From Spirosoma taeanense (GTDB taxonomy: Bacteria; Bacteroidota; Bacteroidia; Cytophagales; Spirosomataceae): 64,000 nucleotides of DNA. Where the stretch lies: contig NZ_CP053435.1 of NCBI RefSeq assembly GCF_013127955.1, forward strand, positions 2,728,001 to 2,792,000, written 5' to 3'. The notes beneath the pieces are model-generated. The model ran no database searches. It saw only the letters and a list, made by a program, of their open reading frames with translations, and was not told the origin of the DNA. A program made the translations under genes and the position numbers. Positions 33,295 through 42,567 of the stretch are shown one piece after another (the first letter of the stretch is position 1; every line of letters begins with the position of its first letter).

Positions 33295-35589
33295 ATGCGA
33301 ACTACGTATATTCTGCTGGCTCTGTTAGCCGGACTGACAACCGCCTGCCGTCAGCTTAAACCCGCTCAGACCTCCCTCAACCGGGTTGAATCGGTCAACC
33401 CACTAATGGGAACCGACTCTAAACCGTCGCTTTCCAATGGCAATACGTATCCGGCCATTGCGCTGCCCTGGGGCATGAATTTCTGGATGCCACAGACCGG
33501 TCGAATGGGCGACGGCTGGGCCTATACCTACGCGGCCGATAGAATCCGGGGGTTCAAACAGACGCACCAGCCGTCGCCCTGGATGAACGATTACGGGCAG
33601 TTTTCGATCATGCCCCTGACGGGAAAGCCTTATTTTGAAGAAGACAAACGGGCCAGCTGGTATTCGCACAAAGCCGAGGTTGCTAAACCCTATTACTACA
33701 GCGTTTACCTGGCCGATCATGACGTAACGACCGAAATTGCTCCAACGGAACGGGCCGCGTCGTTCCGCTTTACGTTCCCCGACACCGACAGCGCCCAGGT
33801 GGTTATTGATGCGCTGGATAAGGGCTCGTATGTGCGGATCATTCCCGGCGAGCGTAAAGTGATTGGCTACACAACCCGCAACAGCGGGGGCGTACCCGCC
33901 AATTTCAAGAATTACTTTGTGCTGGTCTTCGACAAACCCTTTGACCGTCAGGCCATCTGGCAGAACGGCCAGTGGGTGAGCAGTCGGCTGGAACTACAGG
34001 CCGACCATGCCGGGGCGGTGGTGGGTTTCAAAACCCGTAAAGGTGAACCTGTCCATGTTCGGGTGGCTTCATCGTTCATCAGCATCGAACAGGCCGAGCG
34101 TAACCTGAACGAAATCGGCGCCGATAGTTTCGAGACGGTCAAAGAAAAGGCGAAGACGGCCTGGGACCGGGAGCTGAACCGGATTCAGGTGGAGGGCGGT
34201 ACGGTCGAACAGACCCGGACGTTTTATTCGTGTCTCTATCGGTCGCTGCTGTTTCCACGTAAATTCTATGAGCTGGACGAGGGCGGTAAAGTGGTGCATT
34301 ACAGTCCCTATAATGGCAAGGTCCTGCCCGGCTACATGTTCACCGACACCGGCTTCTGGGATACCTTTCGGTCGCAGTTTCCGTTTCTGAACCTGCTGTA
34401 TCCGTCGCTGAACGAGCACATCCAGGAAGGACTGGCGAATGCCTACAAGGAAGGCGGCTGGCTGCCCGAATGGGCGAGTCCGGGTCTGCGGAACACGATG
34501 ATCGGCTCCAATTCGGCGTCGATTGTGGCGGATGCCTATCTGAAAGGCCGACGTAATTATGACATCAACGTACTCTACGAAGCCGTGCTTAAAAATACGC
34601 AGCACGAAGGCCCGATGGATGCCGTTGGCCGCCGGGGCGTAAGCTATTACAACCAGCTTGGGTACGTACCCTATGACGTAAAGATCAACGAAAATGCCGC
34701 CCGAACGCTCGAATACGCCTACGACGACTTTGCAATTTATCAGTTAGCCAAAGCTCTGAAACGTCCGCAGGCCGAGATCGACCTGTTCGCCAAACGCTGC
34801 CAGAACTACCGGAATCTGTTCGACCCGAAAACAGGGCTAATGCGGGGCCGCAACAAAGACGGTTCGTTCCAGTCGCCCTTCAACCCCTTCAAGTGGGGTG
34901 ATGCTTTCACCGAAGGGAATAGCTGGCACTACACCTGGTCGGTCTTTCACGATGTGCAGGGACTGATGGACCTGATGGGCGGCTCGAAGAAGTTTGTTGC
35001 CAAGCTGGATTCGGTCTTTACGTTGCCCCCGGTTTATGACGAAAGCTATTACGGCAGCGTTATACACGAAATTCGGGAGATGCAGATTGCCAACATGGGC
35101 CAGTATGCCCACGGCAACCAGCCGATTCAGCACATGATTTACCTCTATAACTACGCGGGCGAACCCTGGAAAACGCAGTACTGGGTACGTGAGGTGATGA
35201 ACCGCCTATATCTGCCCACCCCCGACGGGTACTGTGGCGACGAGGACAACGGGCAGACCTCGGCCTGGTACGTTTTTTCGGCAATGGGCTTCTACCCGGT
35301 CTGTCCCGCTACGGATCAGTACGTGCTAGGCGCGCCCCTGTTCAAGAAGATGACTCTGCAACTGGAAAACGGCAGGCAGATCGTAATCAATGCGCCGGAC
35401 AACAGTGAGCAGAACCGGTACGTCAAAGCCCTGAAAGTGAACGGTAAAGCAAGCAGTAAGAACTGGCTCAGTCATCAGGCGCTGATGCAGGGCGCTACCC
35501 TTACGTTCGACATGGCGGCAACTCCCAATCAAGGGCGGGGGACGCAGCCGGCCGATTTCCCGTATTCGTTTTCAGCCCAGAAGCCCTGA
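33295..35589 (+). CDS. Glycoside hydrolase family 92 (alpha-mannosidase) lipoprotein
   Basis: 764 residues. Lipoprotein signal with Cys18 in LTTAC. VNPLMGTDS, NGNTYPAIALPWGM and GFKQTHQPSPWM open the N-terminal beta domain. The (alpha/alpha)6 domain has TDTGFWDTFRSQFPFLNLLYP, GQYAHGNQPIQHM and GYCGDEDNGQTSAWYVFSAMGFYP, all classic GH92 blocks that include the catalytic Glu/Asp and the calcium site. GH92 enzymes are calcium-dependent exo-alpha-mannosidases, mostly alpha-1,2. Starts 6 bases after the GH43 stop, so they are in one operon. Confidence 0.93.
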   Translation: MRTTYILLALLAGLTTACRQLKPAQTSLNRVESVNPLMGTDSKPSLSNGNTYPAIALPWGMNFWMPQTGRMGDGWAYTYAADRIRGFKQTHQPSPWMNDYGQFSIMPLTGKPYFEEDKRASWYSHKAEVAKPYYYSVYLADHDVTTEIAPTERAASFRFTFPDTDSAQVVIDALDKGSYVRIIPGERKVIGYTTRNSGGVPANFKNYFVLVFDKPFDRQAIWQNGQWVSSRLELQADHAGAVVGFKTRKGEPVHVRVASSFISIEQAERNLNEIGADSFETVKEKAKTAWDRELNRIQVEGGTVEQTRTFYSCLYRSLLFPRKFYELDEGGKVVHYSPYNGKVLPGYMFTDTGFWDTFRSQFPFLNLLYPSLNEHIQEGLANAYKEGGWLPEWASPGLRNTMIGSNSASIVADAYLKGRRNYDINVLYEAVLKNTQHEGPMDAVGRRGVSYYNQLGYVPYDVKINENAARTLEYAYDDFAIYQLAKALKRPQAEIDLFAKRCQNYRNLFDPKTGLMRGRNKDGSFQSPFNPFKWGDAFTEGNSWHYTWSVFHDVQGLMDLMGGSKKFVAKLDSVFTLPPVYDESYYGSVIHEIREMQIANMGQYAHGNQPIQHMIYLYNYAGEPWKTQYWVREVMNRLYLPTPDGYCGDEDNGQTSAWYVFSAMGFYPVCPATDQYVLGAPLFKKMTLQLENGRQIVINAPDNSEQNRYVKALKVNGKASSKNWLSHQALMQGATLTFDMAATPNQGRGTQPADFPYSFSAQKP

Positions 35590-35620
35590 TTCCCTTTCGT
35601 TTTAGAATAGATTCTAACTC

Positions 35621-36445
35621 ATGAATAAACGCTTTCTTCTTTCAATTGCCTGTTTTCTGCTCATCAATCTTTCGGTTCGGGCGGGGCGGGTCGATACCAT
35701 TCAGGTCGAGAGTAAGGCCATGCACAAAGCGATCAAGTGCGTGGTCATCACGCCGGATCGATACAGCACGGCCGCCAGTGAGCGGTTTCCGGTGGTGTAT
35801 CTGCTGCATGGCTACAGCGGCAATCATAGCGACTGGATTCGCAAAGCGCCCGAGCTGACAAGCTATGCCGACCGCTACGGGGTGATTATTGCCTGTCCCG
35901 ATGGGCAGAATAGCTGGTACCTCGACAGTCCGGTTAATCCGGCGAAACGCTTCGAGACCTTCGTGACGGGCGAACTGCTGCCCTATATGGATGCAAACTA
36001 CCGCACGCAGGCCGACCGGCAGCACCGGGCCATTACGGGTTTATCGATGGGCGGACACGGAGCGCTGTATCTGGCTGTGCGGCACCGGGATTTGTTTGGG
36101 CAGGCGGGTAGTCTGAGTGGTGGGGTAGACCTCCGGCCGTTCCCGAACAACTGGGACCTGAAAAACCTGCTGGGCGAAGAAGCGACCAACCAGAGCAACT
36201 GGGACACCCACTCGGTTATCAACGTCATTGATTCGCTGCAGAACGGTGATTTGCGGCTGATGGTCGAATGCGGTACGGCTGACTTTTTCTACGAAGTAAA
36301 CCGGAATCTGCACCAGAAACTCCTCCAGCGGGCCATCGCCCACGACTATATCGAACGACCTGGCGCCCACACCTGGGACTACTGGCGGGGTAATATCGAA
36401 TACCAACTGCTGTTCTTTCGCAAAGGCTTCCCCGAAGAAAAATAA
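35621..36445 (+). CDS. Secreted esterase D-type alpha/beta hydrolase
   Basis: 274 residues with a signal peptide (1-21). VVYLLHGYSGNHSDW (about 58-72) forms the oxyanion region, GLSMGGHG the nucleophile elbow with Ser142, then Asp221 in GTADFFYE and His250 in PGAHTWDYW complete the triad. It resembles the esterase D / acetyl-xylan-esterase-like proteins found in polysaccharide clusters, so it probably removes acyl groups from sugars in the periplasm. It follows GH92 by 31 bases and is followed by a terminator at 36469-36502. Confidence 0.88.
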   Translation: MNKRFLLSIACFLLINLSVRAGRVDTIQVESKAMHKAIKCVVITPDRYSTAASERFPVVYLLHGYSGNHSDWIRKAPELTSYADRYGVIIACPDGQNSWYLDSPVNPAKRFETFVTGELLPYMDANYRTQADRQHRAITGLSMGGHGALYLAVRHRDLFGQAGSLSGGVDLRPFPNNWDLKNLLGEEATNQSNWDTHSVINVIDSLQNGDLRLMVECGTADFFYEVNRNLHQKLLQRAIAHDYIERPGAHTWDYWRGNIEYQLLFFRKGFPEEK

Positions 36446-36468
36446 GCATTCGGCTTGATTAGCAGGTA

Positions 36469-36502
36469 ACAGGCGGACAGGATACTTATCCTGTCCGCCT
36501 GT
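36469..36502 (+). terminator. Terminator after the esterase gene
   Basis: Perfect inverted repeat of 16 bases (36469-36484 with 36487-36502). The innermost pairs cannot all close, which leaves about a 14-base stem and a small loop, followed by CTTATTAAT. Confidence 0.75.
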
Positions 36503-36608
36503 CTTATTAATAGGGATCATTGGCTGAAACTTGCCGGCCGGAGTAAATAGAAAATGGCAGCTCGGATCTTTTACCCGTAAACGGAAGAAACGCCGAACCG
36601 ACATTCCT

Positions 36609-39458
36609 ATGCACGTCTCGATAAAGCAACTAGCCTTGCGCCGGTTTTTATATCTGTTGGTAACCCTCAGCGGGCTGATGCATGCCGCCATGGCGCAAAC
36701 CCCGGCGACGGCGACCATACCCCTGCCCGAGCACCCCCGGCCGGATTTTGAACGGACGAACTGGCTGAACCTGAACGGCGACTGGGCCTTTCGCTTCGAC
36801 TCAGCGGATGTGGGCCTGCGCGAACACTGGTTCACGGGTACCCAGACGTTTCCCCTCACCATCCACGTACCATTTCCGTGGGGAGCACCCCTGTCGGGCG
36901 TAAAAGATCAGGCCGATATCGGCTGGTATCAGCGTTCGATCAGCGTACCGGCCGACTGGCGGGGGCAGCGCGTCTTTCTGACTATCGGCGCCAGCGACTG
37001 GCTGACGACTGTCTGGCTCGACGGTCAGGAACTGGGCAGACACGAGGGCGGTTACACGCCCTTTTCATTCGAGCTCACGCCCCATCTGAAACCCGGACAG
37101 GCGCAGCGGCTCGTCGTGCGGGTGGATGACAAACGGCGGCAGTTTACGCTCTACGGCAAGCAGGGCTATGGCAACGCCCGGGGTATCTGGCAGACACCCT
37201 ATCTGGAAACGCGGGGCGACGCTTACATAGAAGCCCTGCATTTTACGCCCGATATTGACGCCAATAAAGTACGGGTAACCGCCTACCTGCCCAGTCCAGC
37301 CCCGAATGATCTGCGGCTTGCCCTTAACATAGGAGAGGGCAATTCGGCTGTCAAGACTCAGCAGACCATCCGGAAAGGTCAGCAGCAGGTAAGCGTTGAC
37401 GTAGCCCTGCCCAATGCCCGTCGCTGGACCTTAACCGACCCGTATCTGTATCCAGTTGAGGCCACCCTGAGTGGCAGCGGCAAAACCAGTGATAGGGTAA
37501 AAAGCTACCTGGGTATGCGCAAAATCTCGGTCGTGAACCTGCCCGGCACCCAGATTCCTTACGTAGCGCTCAATAACGAACCGATCTATCTGCAGCTTAC
37601 GCTCGATCAGTCGTATCATCCGGAGGGGTACTATACGTTCCCCAGTGATGCGTTCATGCGCGAAGAAGTGCTGAAAGCCCGTCAAATCGGGCTTACCGGC
37701 ATCCGAACCCATATCAAGGCCGACATTCCGCGCAAGCTGTACTGGGCCGATCAACTGGGCGTGCTGGTCATGGCCGACCTGCCCAATAGCTGGGGCGAAC
37801 CCGATTCGCTGGCACGTCGGGAGTCGGAATACACCCTGCGCGAGATGATCAAACGCGATTATAACCACCCGGCCATTTTCTCCTGGATTACGTTCAACGA
37901 AACCTGGGGACTAACCACCAAACAGAAAAAAGACGGTAAAGATGTGGCTAACTACCTGCCCGAAACCCAGAAATGGGTAGCGTCGGTGTACCGACTGGCC
38001 AAATCGCTGGACCCCTCGCGGCTGGTAGAAGACAACTCCATCTGCTGCGGACGGGGCCATACCGAAACCGACCTGAACTCCTGGCACGAATACCTGCCGG
38101 GCTACGAATGGGATGCGTATCTGAGCAAGCTGACAAAGCAAACCTTCCCCGGCTCGACGTTTCATTTTGAAAAAGGCTATAAACAGGGTAACCAGCCCAT
38201 GTTCAACTCTGAGTTTGGCAACGTCTGGGGCTACGAGGGCAGCACCGGCGATGTGGACTGGAGCTGGGATTACCACCGGGCCATCAACGCGTTCCGCCAG
38301 TATCCGCAGGTGTCGGGCTGGCTCTATACCGAACATCATGACGTCATCAACGAATGGAACGGCTACTGGCGCTATGACCGCTCGGAGAAGGAACTGGGCG
38401 TTGGCGAACTAGTGCCGGGCATGACCATCCGCGATTTCCACGCTCCGCTCTATATCTCTACCGGGCAGGACATTGCCCGCACGGCCCCGGCAGGCGCTAC
38501 CGTCGCCATTCCGCTCACGGCGTCGTTTATGACCGGCCAGACCGATCTGGGTCAGAACCTGACGCTCACCGCTAAACTTTACGGCTGGGATGCCCTCGGG
38601 CAGTCGAAGACCTGGTGGTCGGCTACCCGGAGTGTGCCGTACAAGCCCTATCTGCAACAGAACCTCGACTCCCTGCGGGTGCCCATGCCCAACGAAAAAG
38701 CGGTGGCCGTACTGGCGCTGGTGCTTACCGATGCGTCGGGCGCGGAGCTGCACCATAACTTCATGTCGTTTGTGGTGAATGCGCCGGTACCGGCCACCGT
38801 TACGCTGGCCACCAACCGAAAAGCCCGCGTGCTGACGACCCCGGCCAGTCAGTTCAAAAACGCCAAGTGGAGCCTGAAGCAGTGGAACGTACTGGAGGGT
38901 AAAAAGGTGAATGGGGCCGGGTCGGGCTTTGTGGAATACCGGATGACCTGGCCAAAGGATGTTTCGATAAACGGCGTTGAATCGGCTTCGTTTCTGGTTG
39001 AAGCTTCGGCCAAACAGCTCTTTACCAAAGACCGGGAAGGCATAACGATGAAGGATGCCGACACGGATTATATGCTCGGCAAGGGCGTCAACGACCCGAG
39101 CAAGAACCCGAATGCCTATCCCATGACCGACCAGACGCGCTTCCCGAGTGCCGTGACGGTGCGCTGCAACGGGCAGGTTGCCGGTCGCTACGAACTCCCC
39201 GACGATCCCGCCGATCACCGGGGCATTTTGTCGTGGCACGCCCAGCCGCAGGATCGTAAACTCCGCGAGGCTGGCTCGTATGGGTATAAGCTAACCGTAC
39301 CGCTACCCACGGAGGCTCTCCAGCAGGCAGCCCTAACGGGCGAGCTGGTGATTCGGCTGGAAGTTGACGACAGCCTGCCGGGCGGACTGGCGATCTATGG
39401 TTCCGAGTTTGGCCGCTACCCCATCGACCCGACGGTGCTGCTGGTGCTGAAGCCCTGA
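36609..39458 (+). CDS. Glycoside hydrolase family 2 (beta-galactosidase/glucuronidase-like)
   Basis: 949 residues from the ATG at 36609, the first codon that begins a signal peptide (about 1-30, ending AMAQ). Sugar-binding jelly-roll (WLNLNGDWAFRFDS, then VPFPWGAPLSG), Ig-like domain, and TIM barrel follow. In the barrel FNETWG holds the acid/base Glu431 and FNSEFGNVWG the nucleophile Glu535. A further C-terminal domain covers about 650-949. It cleaves a beta-linked sugar in the periplasm; the exact sugar is not clear. It is separated from the previous genes by a terminator but shares the cluster. Confidence 0.9.
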   Translation: MHVSIKQLALRRFLYLLVTLSGLMHAAMAQTPATATIPLPEHPRPDFERTNWLNLNGDWAFRFDSADVGLREHWFTGTQTFPLTIHVPFPWGAPLSGVKDQADIGWYQRSISVPADWRGQRVFLTIGASDWLTTVWLDGQELGRHEGGYTPFSFELTPHLKPGQAQRLVVRVDDKRRQFTLYGKQGYGNARGIWQTPYLETRGDAYIEALHFTPDIDANKVRVTAYLPSPAPNDLRLALNIGEGNSAVKTQQTIRKGQQQVSVDVALPNARRWTLTDPYLYPVEATLSGSGKTSDRVKSYLGMRKISVVNLPGTQIPYVALNNEPIYLQLTLDQSYHPEGYYTFPSDAFMREEVLKARQIGLTGIRTHIKADIPRKLYWADQLGVLVMADLPNSWGEPDSLARRESEYTLREMIKRDYNHPAIFSWITFNETWGLTTKQKKDGKDVANYLPETQKWVASVYRLAKSLDPSRLVEDNSICCGRGHTETDLNSWHEYLPGYEWDAYLSKLTKQTFPGSTFHFEKGYKQGNQPMFNSEFGNVWGYEGSTGDVDWSWDYHRAINAFRQYPQVSGWLYTEHHDVINEWNGYWRYDRSEKELGVGELVPGMTIRDFHAPLYISTGQDIARTAPAGATVAIPLTASFMTGQTDLGQNLTLTAKLYGWDALGQSKTWWSATRSVPYKPYLQQNLDSLRVPMPNEKAVAVLALVLTDASGAELHHNFMSFVVNAPVPATVTLATNRKARVLTTPASQFKNAKWSLKQWNVLEGKKVNGAGSGFVEYRMTWPKDVSINGVESASFLVEASAKQLFTKDREGITMKDADTDYMLGKGVNDPSKNPNAYPMTDQTRFPSAVTVRCNGQVAGRYELPDDPADHRGILSWHAQPQDRKLREAGSYGYKLTVPLPTEALQQAALTGELVIRLEVDDSLPGGLAIYGSEFGRYPIDPTVLLVLKP

Positions 39459-39481
39459 TTGAGCCTGAATACATCGCCTTT

Positions 39482-40165
39482 ATGACCTTCACCATGATCG
39501 TTACACGCTTACGCCTGGCTGCGCTGCTTGCCCTGAGTCTTCTGGGCAACACCTATGCTCAACCCAGGCCCAATGCCAGTCAAAACTCCGCGCCCTTTGC
39601 CGGTTACGTTAACAATCGCCACCCGCTGCGGCCGAATCCATATATTGAACTGCCCCTGGGAGCTATAAAAGCGCAGGGCTGGCTGAAAGAGATGCTGATC
39701 CGGCAGAAAACTGGCGCTACCGGACAACTGGATGAGCTGTATCCCCTCGTGATGGGCAAACGGAATGGCTGGCTCGGTGGCGATGGTGACCAGTGGGAGC
39801 GGGGCCCTTACTGGATTGATGGGCTATTGCCGCTGGCCTATCTGCTGGATGATCAGGCGCTGATTGCCAAAACCAAACCCTGGGTGGAATGGGCCATTAA
39901 CAGCCAGCAGCCTAATGGTTACTTCGGCCCGTTAAACGATTACCCACACGAAGCGGGCATGCAGCGCAACAACTGCCAGGACTGGTGGCCCAAGATGGTG
40001 ATGCTAAAAATCCTGAAGCAGTACTACTCGGCAACCAAAGACCCGCGCGTGATCAAGCTGATGACGAATCGCACCGACAGTTCGGGTGGTAATACAAAAC
40101 AGGAGCTGGCGGCCGGGCGCGACAAGGTGCTGGAAACCGCCCTGAATCGACTAGACAATCTGTAA
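39482..40165 (+). pseudogene. Truncated GH127-type (beta-L-arabinofuranosidase) gene
   Basis: 227 residues; intact members of this DUF1680/GH127-like group have roughly 600-800. The signal peptide and the start of the (alpha/alpha)6 domain are intact (ELPLGAIKAQGWLKEMLIRQ, GDQWERGPYWIDGLLPLAYLL, QQPNGYFGPLNDYP, NNCQDWWPKMVMLKILKQYY). After VIKLMTN the family pattern stops, and 30 polar residues that do not look like the family (SSGGNTKQELAAGRDKVLET) lead to the stop. A large in-frame or near in-frame deletion probably joined the start to other sequence. Activity is unlikely since most of the catalytic domain is missing. Confidence 0.65.
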
Positions 40166-40176
40166 ATTGAATAACG

Positions 40177-40214
40177 GGCGAATGGCCGGGGGTATGTCGG
40201 CCAGACCGTTCGCC
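40177..40214 (+). terminator. Hairpin after the truncated GH127 gene
   Basis: GGCGAATGG (40177-40185) pairs with CCGTTCGCC (40206-40214), one T-G pair, with further pairing inside the loop. No strong T-run follows; a promoter-like TATATTTA lies at 40218-40225. Confidence 0.45.
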
Positions 40215-40311
40215 TGCTATATTTACGGATAGCTGAGAATGCCTCAGACGGCCGGTGGCATGATTTACTCTGATCAGGACCGTAATGCTCAAAGTATAAA
40301 CCCGTACGATA

Positions 40312-41121
40312 ATGTCAGATCAGACTGCGCAGGAGCGCGCCCGAATGCCCACCGGATGCAATCCTGTACTGGAGCGAAGAACCGTTGAAAATGGGAACCG
40401 TAACCTCCTGAAATACCTCCGGCCAGGTCTTTCGGTGCTCGATGTGGGATGCGGTACGGGTGCCATTACGCGCAGCATGGCGCGGCTGGTCGGGCCAACG
40501 GGCCACGTGTTGGGGATTGACCCCAATGCCGACCTGATTGCGCAGGCTCGTCAGCAGGCCACCGACCTGCCCGGACTGGCTTTTCAGCAGGCCGACATTT
40601 ACGCCTTTGACACGACGGAGCAGTTCGATCTGGTGACTTGCGCCCGCACCCTGCAATGGCTGGCTCGTCCACGCGAAGCGCTGTTGCGCATGAAGCAGCT
40701 GGTAAAACCGGGCGGGTATCTGGCCGTCCTCGACTTCAATCACGAGAAGATACGCTGGACGCCCGAGCCACCCTCTGCCATGCAGACGTTTTACCGGGCG
40801 TTTCTGCAATGGCGGCAGGATGCGGGATTTGATAACGCCATCGCCGACCATCTTCAGGAACTGATGACCGGAATTGGTCTGGAGGCCATACGAGTTGACG
40901 ATCAGTCGGAGGTGGCGCAACGTTCTGATCCGGATTTTAACGTAACAAGCCGACTGTGGGCCGAGGTCGCCGAACTGCGTGGCCCGCAGCTGGTAAAGGC
41001 CGGTTATCTCACCGAAGACGAACGACTGCGGGCCATCGCCGACTATGATGAGTGGATCGCCAGCGCGGGCGAGTCGATGACGGTGTATCTCCTCGCCGTA
41101 GAGGCACAGCGTACGTTATAA
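40312..41121 (+). CDS. SAM-dependent class I methyltransferase
   Basis: 269 residues. The SAM-binding core is clear: VLDVGCGTGAITRSMA (motif I, about 42-57), GIDPNADLIAQAR (acidic ribose contact), QADIYAFD and DLVTCARTLQWLARP, then LKQLVKPGGYLAVLDFN-like motif. It is closest in layout to the UbiE/Coq5 and small-molecule methyltransferases (Methyltransf_11/25). The acceptor is not known. The C-terminal 90 residues are helical and may bind the substrate. It converges with the degenerate gene and kinase genes on the other strand. Confidence 0.88.
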   Translation: MSDQTAQERARMPTGCNPVLERRTVENGNRNLLKYLRPGLSVLDVGCGTGAITRSMARLVGPTGHVLGIDPNADLIAQARQQATDLPGLAFQQADIYAFDTTEQFDLVTCARTLQWLARPREALLRMKQLVKPGGYLAVLDFNHEKIRWTPEPPSAMQTFYRAFLQWRQDAGFDNAIADHLQELMTGIGLEAIRVDDQSEVAQRSDPDFNVTSRLWAEVAELRGPQLVKAGYLTEDERLRAIADYDEWIASAGESMTVYLLAVEAQRTL

Positions 41122-41424
41122 CCTGAGTGCAAGAACCTCGTGGGCCAGTTGCCAGCGGCCGTTACGTTTGCGCCAGATGCGCAGAAACCCCTGCCGGACT
41201 GTCCCCGCTTTTGGGTTACCATAGGGGTATAGCCCAGGTCGCCCGAAGCAGCCGTAATGGCTTGCAGAGGCTGGTAATCAATTTGCTGGGTTGATGCCAT
41301 AGCCAGTTTTCTGGCGGCTTGTCTGAACGATGGCATAGCTCCTTCGCGCATCAGACGAATCGAGTCGCTGGCGGGCAGTACGGTCGTATCGAATGAGCTA
41401 TCAATTGAATCTGAAGCCTTATGT
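41122..41424 (-). pseudogene. Frameshifted DUF4440/SnoaL-like fragment
   Basis: On the minus strand the frame encodes SDSIRLMREGAMPSFRQAAR and then ITAASGDLGYT. At about 41227 a shift by two inserted bases (or one lost) moves the continuation YGNPKAGTVRQGFLRIWRKR and NGRWQLAHEVLALRL to another frame ending at 41122. Repairing the shift gives a chain typical of the NTF2-like DUF4440 fold, where SGDLGYTYG and the R-W-x-L-x-H-E end are conserved. The N-terminus is missing. The 5' end overlaps the 3' end of the kinase gene at 41419, so it was probably displaced or truncated by rearrangement. Confidence 0.6.
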
Positions 41425-42522
41425 TTCGACAGTTAGAGGAAGCCGAACCGTAACCTGCGTTGGGCCAGAAGCCGAGCTGGCAATGGTTAACTGGCCCCGG
41501 TTGAGTTCAACCAGCTTTTTGGCAATAAACAGGCCTAGTCCCGAGCCCTGCTGTTCATAATATAGGCGGTCGAACTGCGTATAGGGGGCAATATAGGCTA
41601 TGTCTTCGGCCTTAAATTCACGTCCCCAGTTGGTCACCGTGAGGATATACTGCTTTTCCGTTTGTTGGCCTGTTACCTCAATCTCACAGCGGGGAACCGA
41701 GAACTTTATCGCGTTGTCGATCAGCTCTTCCAGAATCTTGGTCAGATTCTGGGCGGATATCTGGATAGGGGCGGCTGCTACCGTAATCTGGGCGCTGAGC
41801 TTCAGTTCATGTTCCCTGCGGATAGACTTATAAATCTGCTGGACCAATGGCTCGAACACCATCGAGCTACCGGTAGAGAATGACTCATAAGCTGCTGATC
41901 GGCTGTCTAACCGGATTAGCTGGTTCGTTAGCCGTTCATTGTCCAGCGTTCGTTTCAGGCGAAGGCTACAAACCATCATCATCTCCAGCATGGACTGGGT
42001 TTCGTCCTTATCGAACGAGCCAAGTCCGTCCTTCATCAGATTGATTAGCCCCATAATGCCGGCCAGGGGCGTGTTGTGTTCATGCAGTGATACCCGCCCG
42101 AGGTTCGCCAGATATCTATCCAGCTGAAATTGCAGATCGGAAGCCCGGTTTTTCTCGCGCTGCAACCGGCTTTCAATTGCCTGCACCAAATCTTCATTGG
42201 TGAATGGCTTAAACAGGTAATCGTCGGCACCGAGCGACATACCTCTGCGCAGATCGATCGCTTCAGCTTTGGCCGTCAGAAAAATAAACGGAACTGTACG
42301 TAAAGCGCGATCGGTCCGAATGGCTTCCAGAACCTGGTAGCCGTCGAGTTCAGGCATCATTACGTCGCACAGGATCAAATCGGGTTGCGACTGCATCGCC
42401 TGAATAATGCCTGCCCGCCCATCAGCGGCTGCCTCAACCGAAAAGCCCTGCAGGGTCAGGAGTTCGGCTAAATTCTCCCGAATCTGTAGTTCATCTTCAA
42501 TGATTAATAACTGCGGTTTCAA
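41419..42522 (-). CDS. Response regulator-histidine kinase hybrid (receiver first)
   Basis: 367 residues. Receiver domain 1-120 with Asp53 in LILCDVMMP and Lys105 in DDYLFKPF. The kinase part follows: a divergent dimerisation box LHEHNTPLAG, where His147 aligns with the usual phospho-His of SHExRTPL, then an ATPase domain with NLTKILEELIDNAIKFS (N box), a shortened G1 region and GSGLGLFIAKKLVE (G2). There is no membrane segment. Receiver-first kinases like this read the phosphorylation state of a partner. It starts 45 bases after the 1225-residue kinase gene and is probably its partner. Confidence 0.85.
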   Translation of the reverse strand: MKPQLLIIEDELQIRENLAELLTLQGFSVEAAADGRAGIIQAMQSQPDLILCDVMMPELDGYQVLEAIRTDRALRTVPFIFLTAKAEAIDLRRGMSLGADDYLFKPFTNEDLVQAIESRLQREKNRASDLQFQLDRYLANLGRVSLHEHNTPLAGIMGLINLMKDGLGSFDKDETQSMLEMMMVCSLRLKRTLDNERLTNQLIRLDSRSAAYESFSTGSSMVFEPLVQQIYKSIRREHELKLSAQITVAAAPIQISAQNLTKILEELIDNAIKFSVPRCEIEVTGQQTEKQYILTVTNWGREFKAEDIAYIAPYTQFDRLYYEQQGSGLGLFIAKKLVELNRGQLTIASSASGPTQVTVRLPLTVET

Positions 42523-42567
42523 CGAAACGAGCTGATTTAAGTGTCACGAAAAATCGTCAATAACTAG

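Noticed and set aside
38409-39239. 276-residue open frame on the minus strand
   Set aside because: Antisense to the GH2 gene, which has both catalytic glutamates; no domain features of its own.
41043-41351. 102-residue frame on the minus strand as an intact gene
   Set aside because: Its middle jumps out of frame relative to a conserved DUF4440-like end; better explained as a frameshifted remnant.
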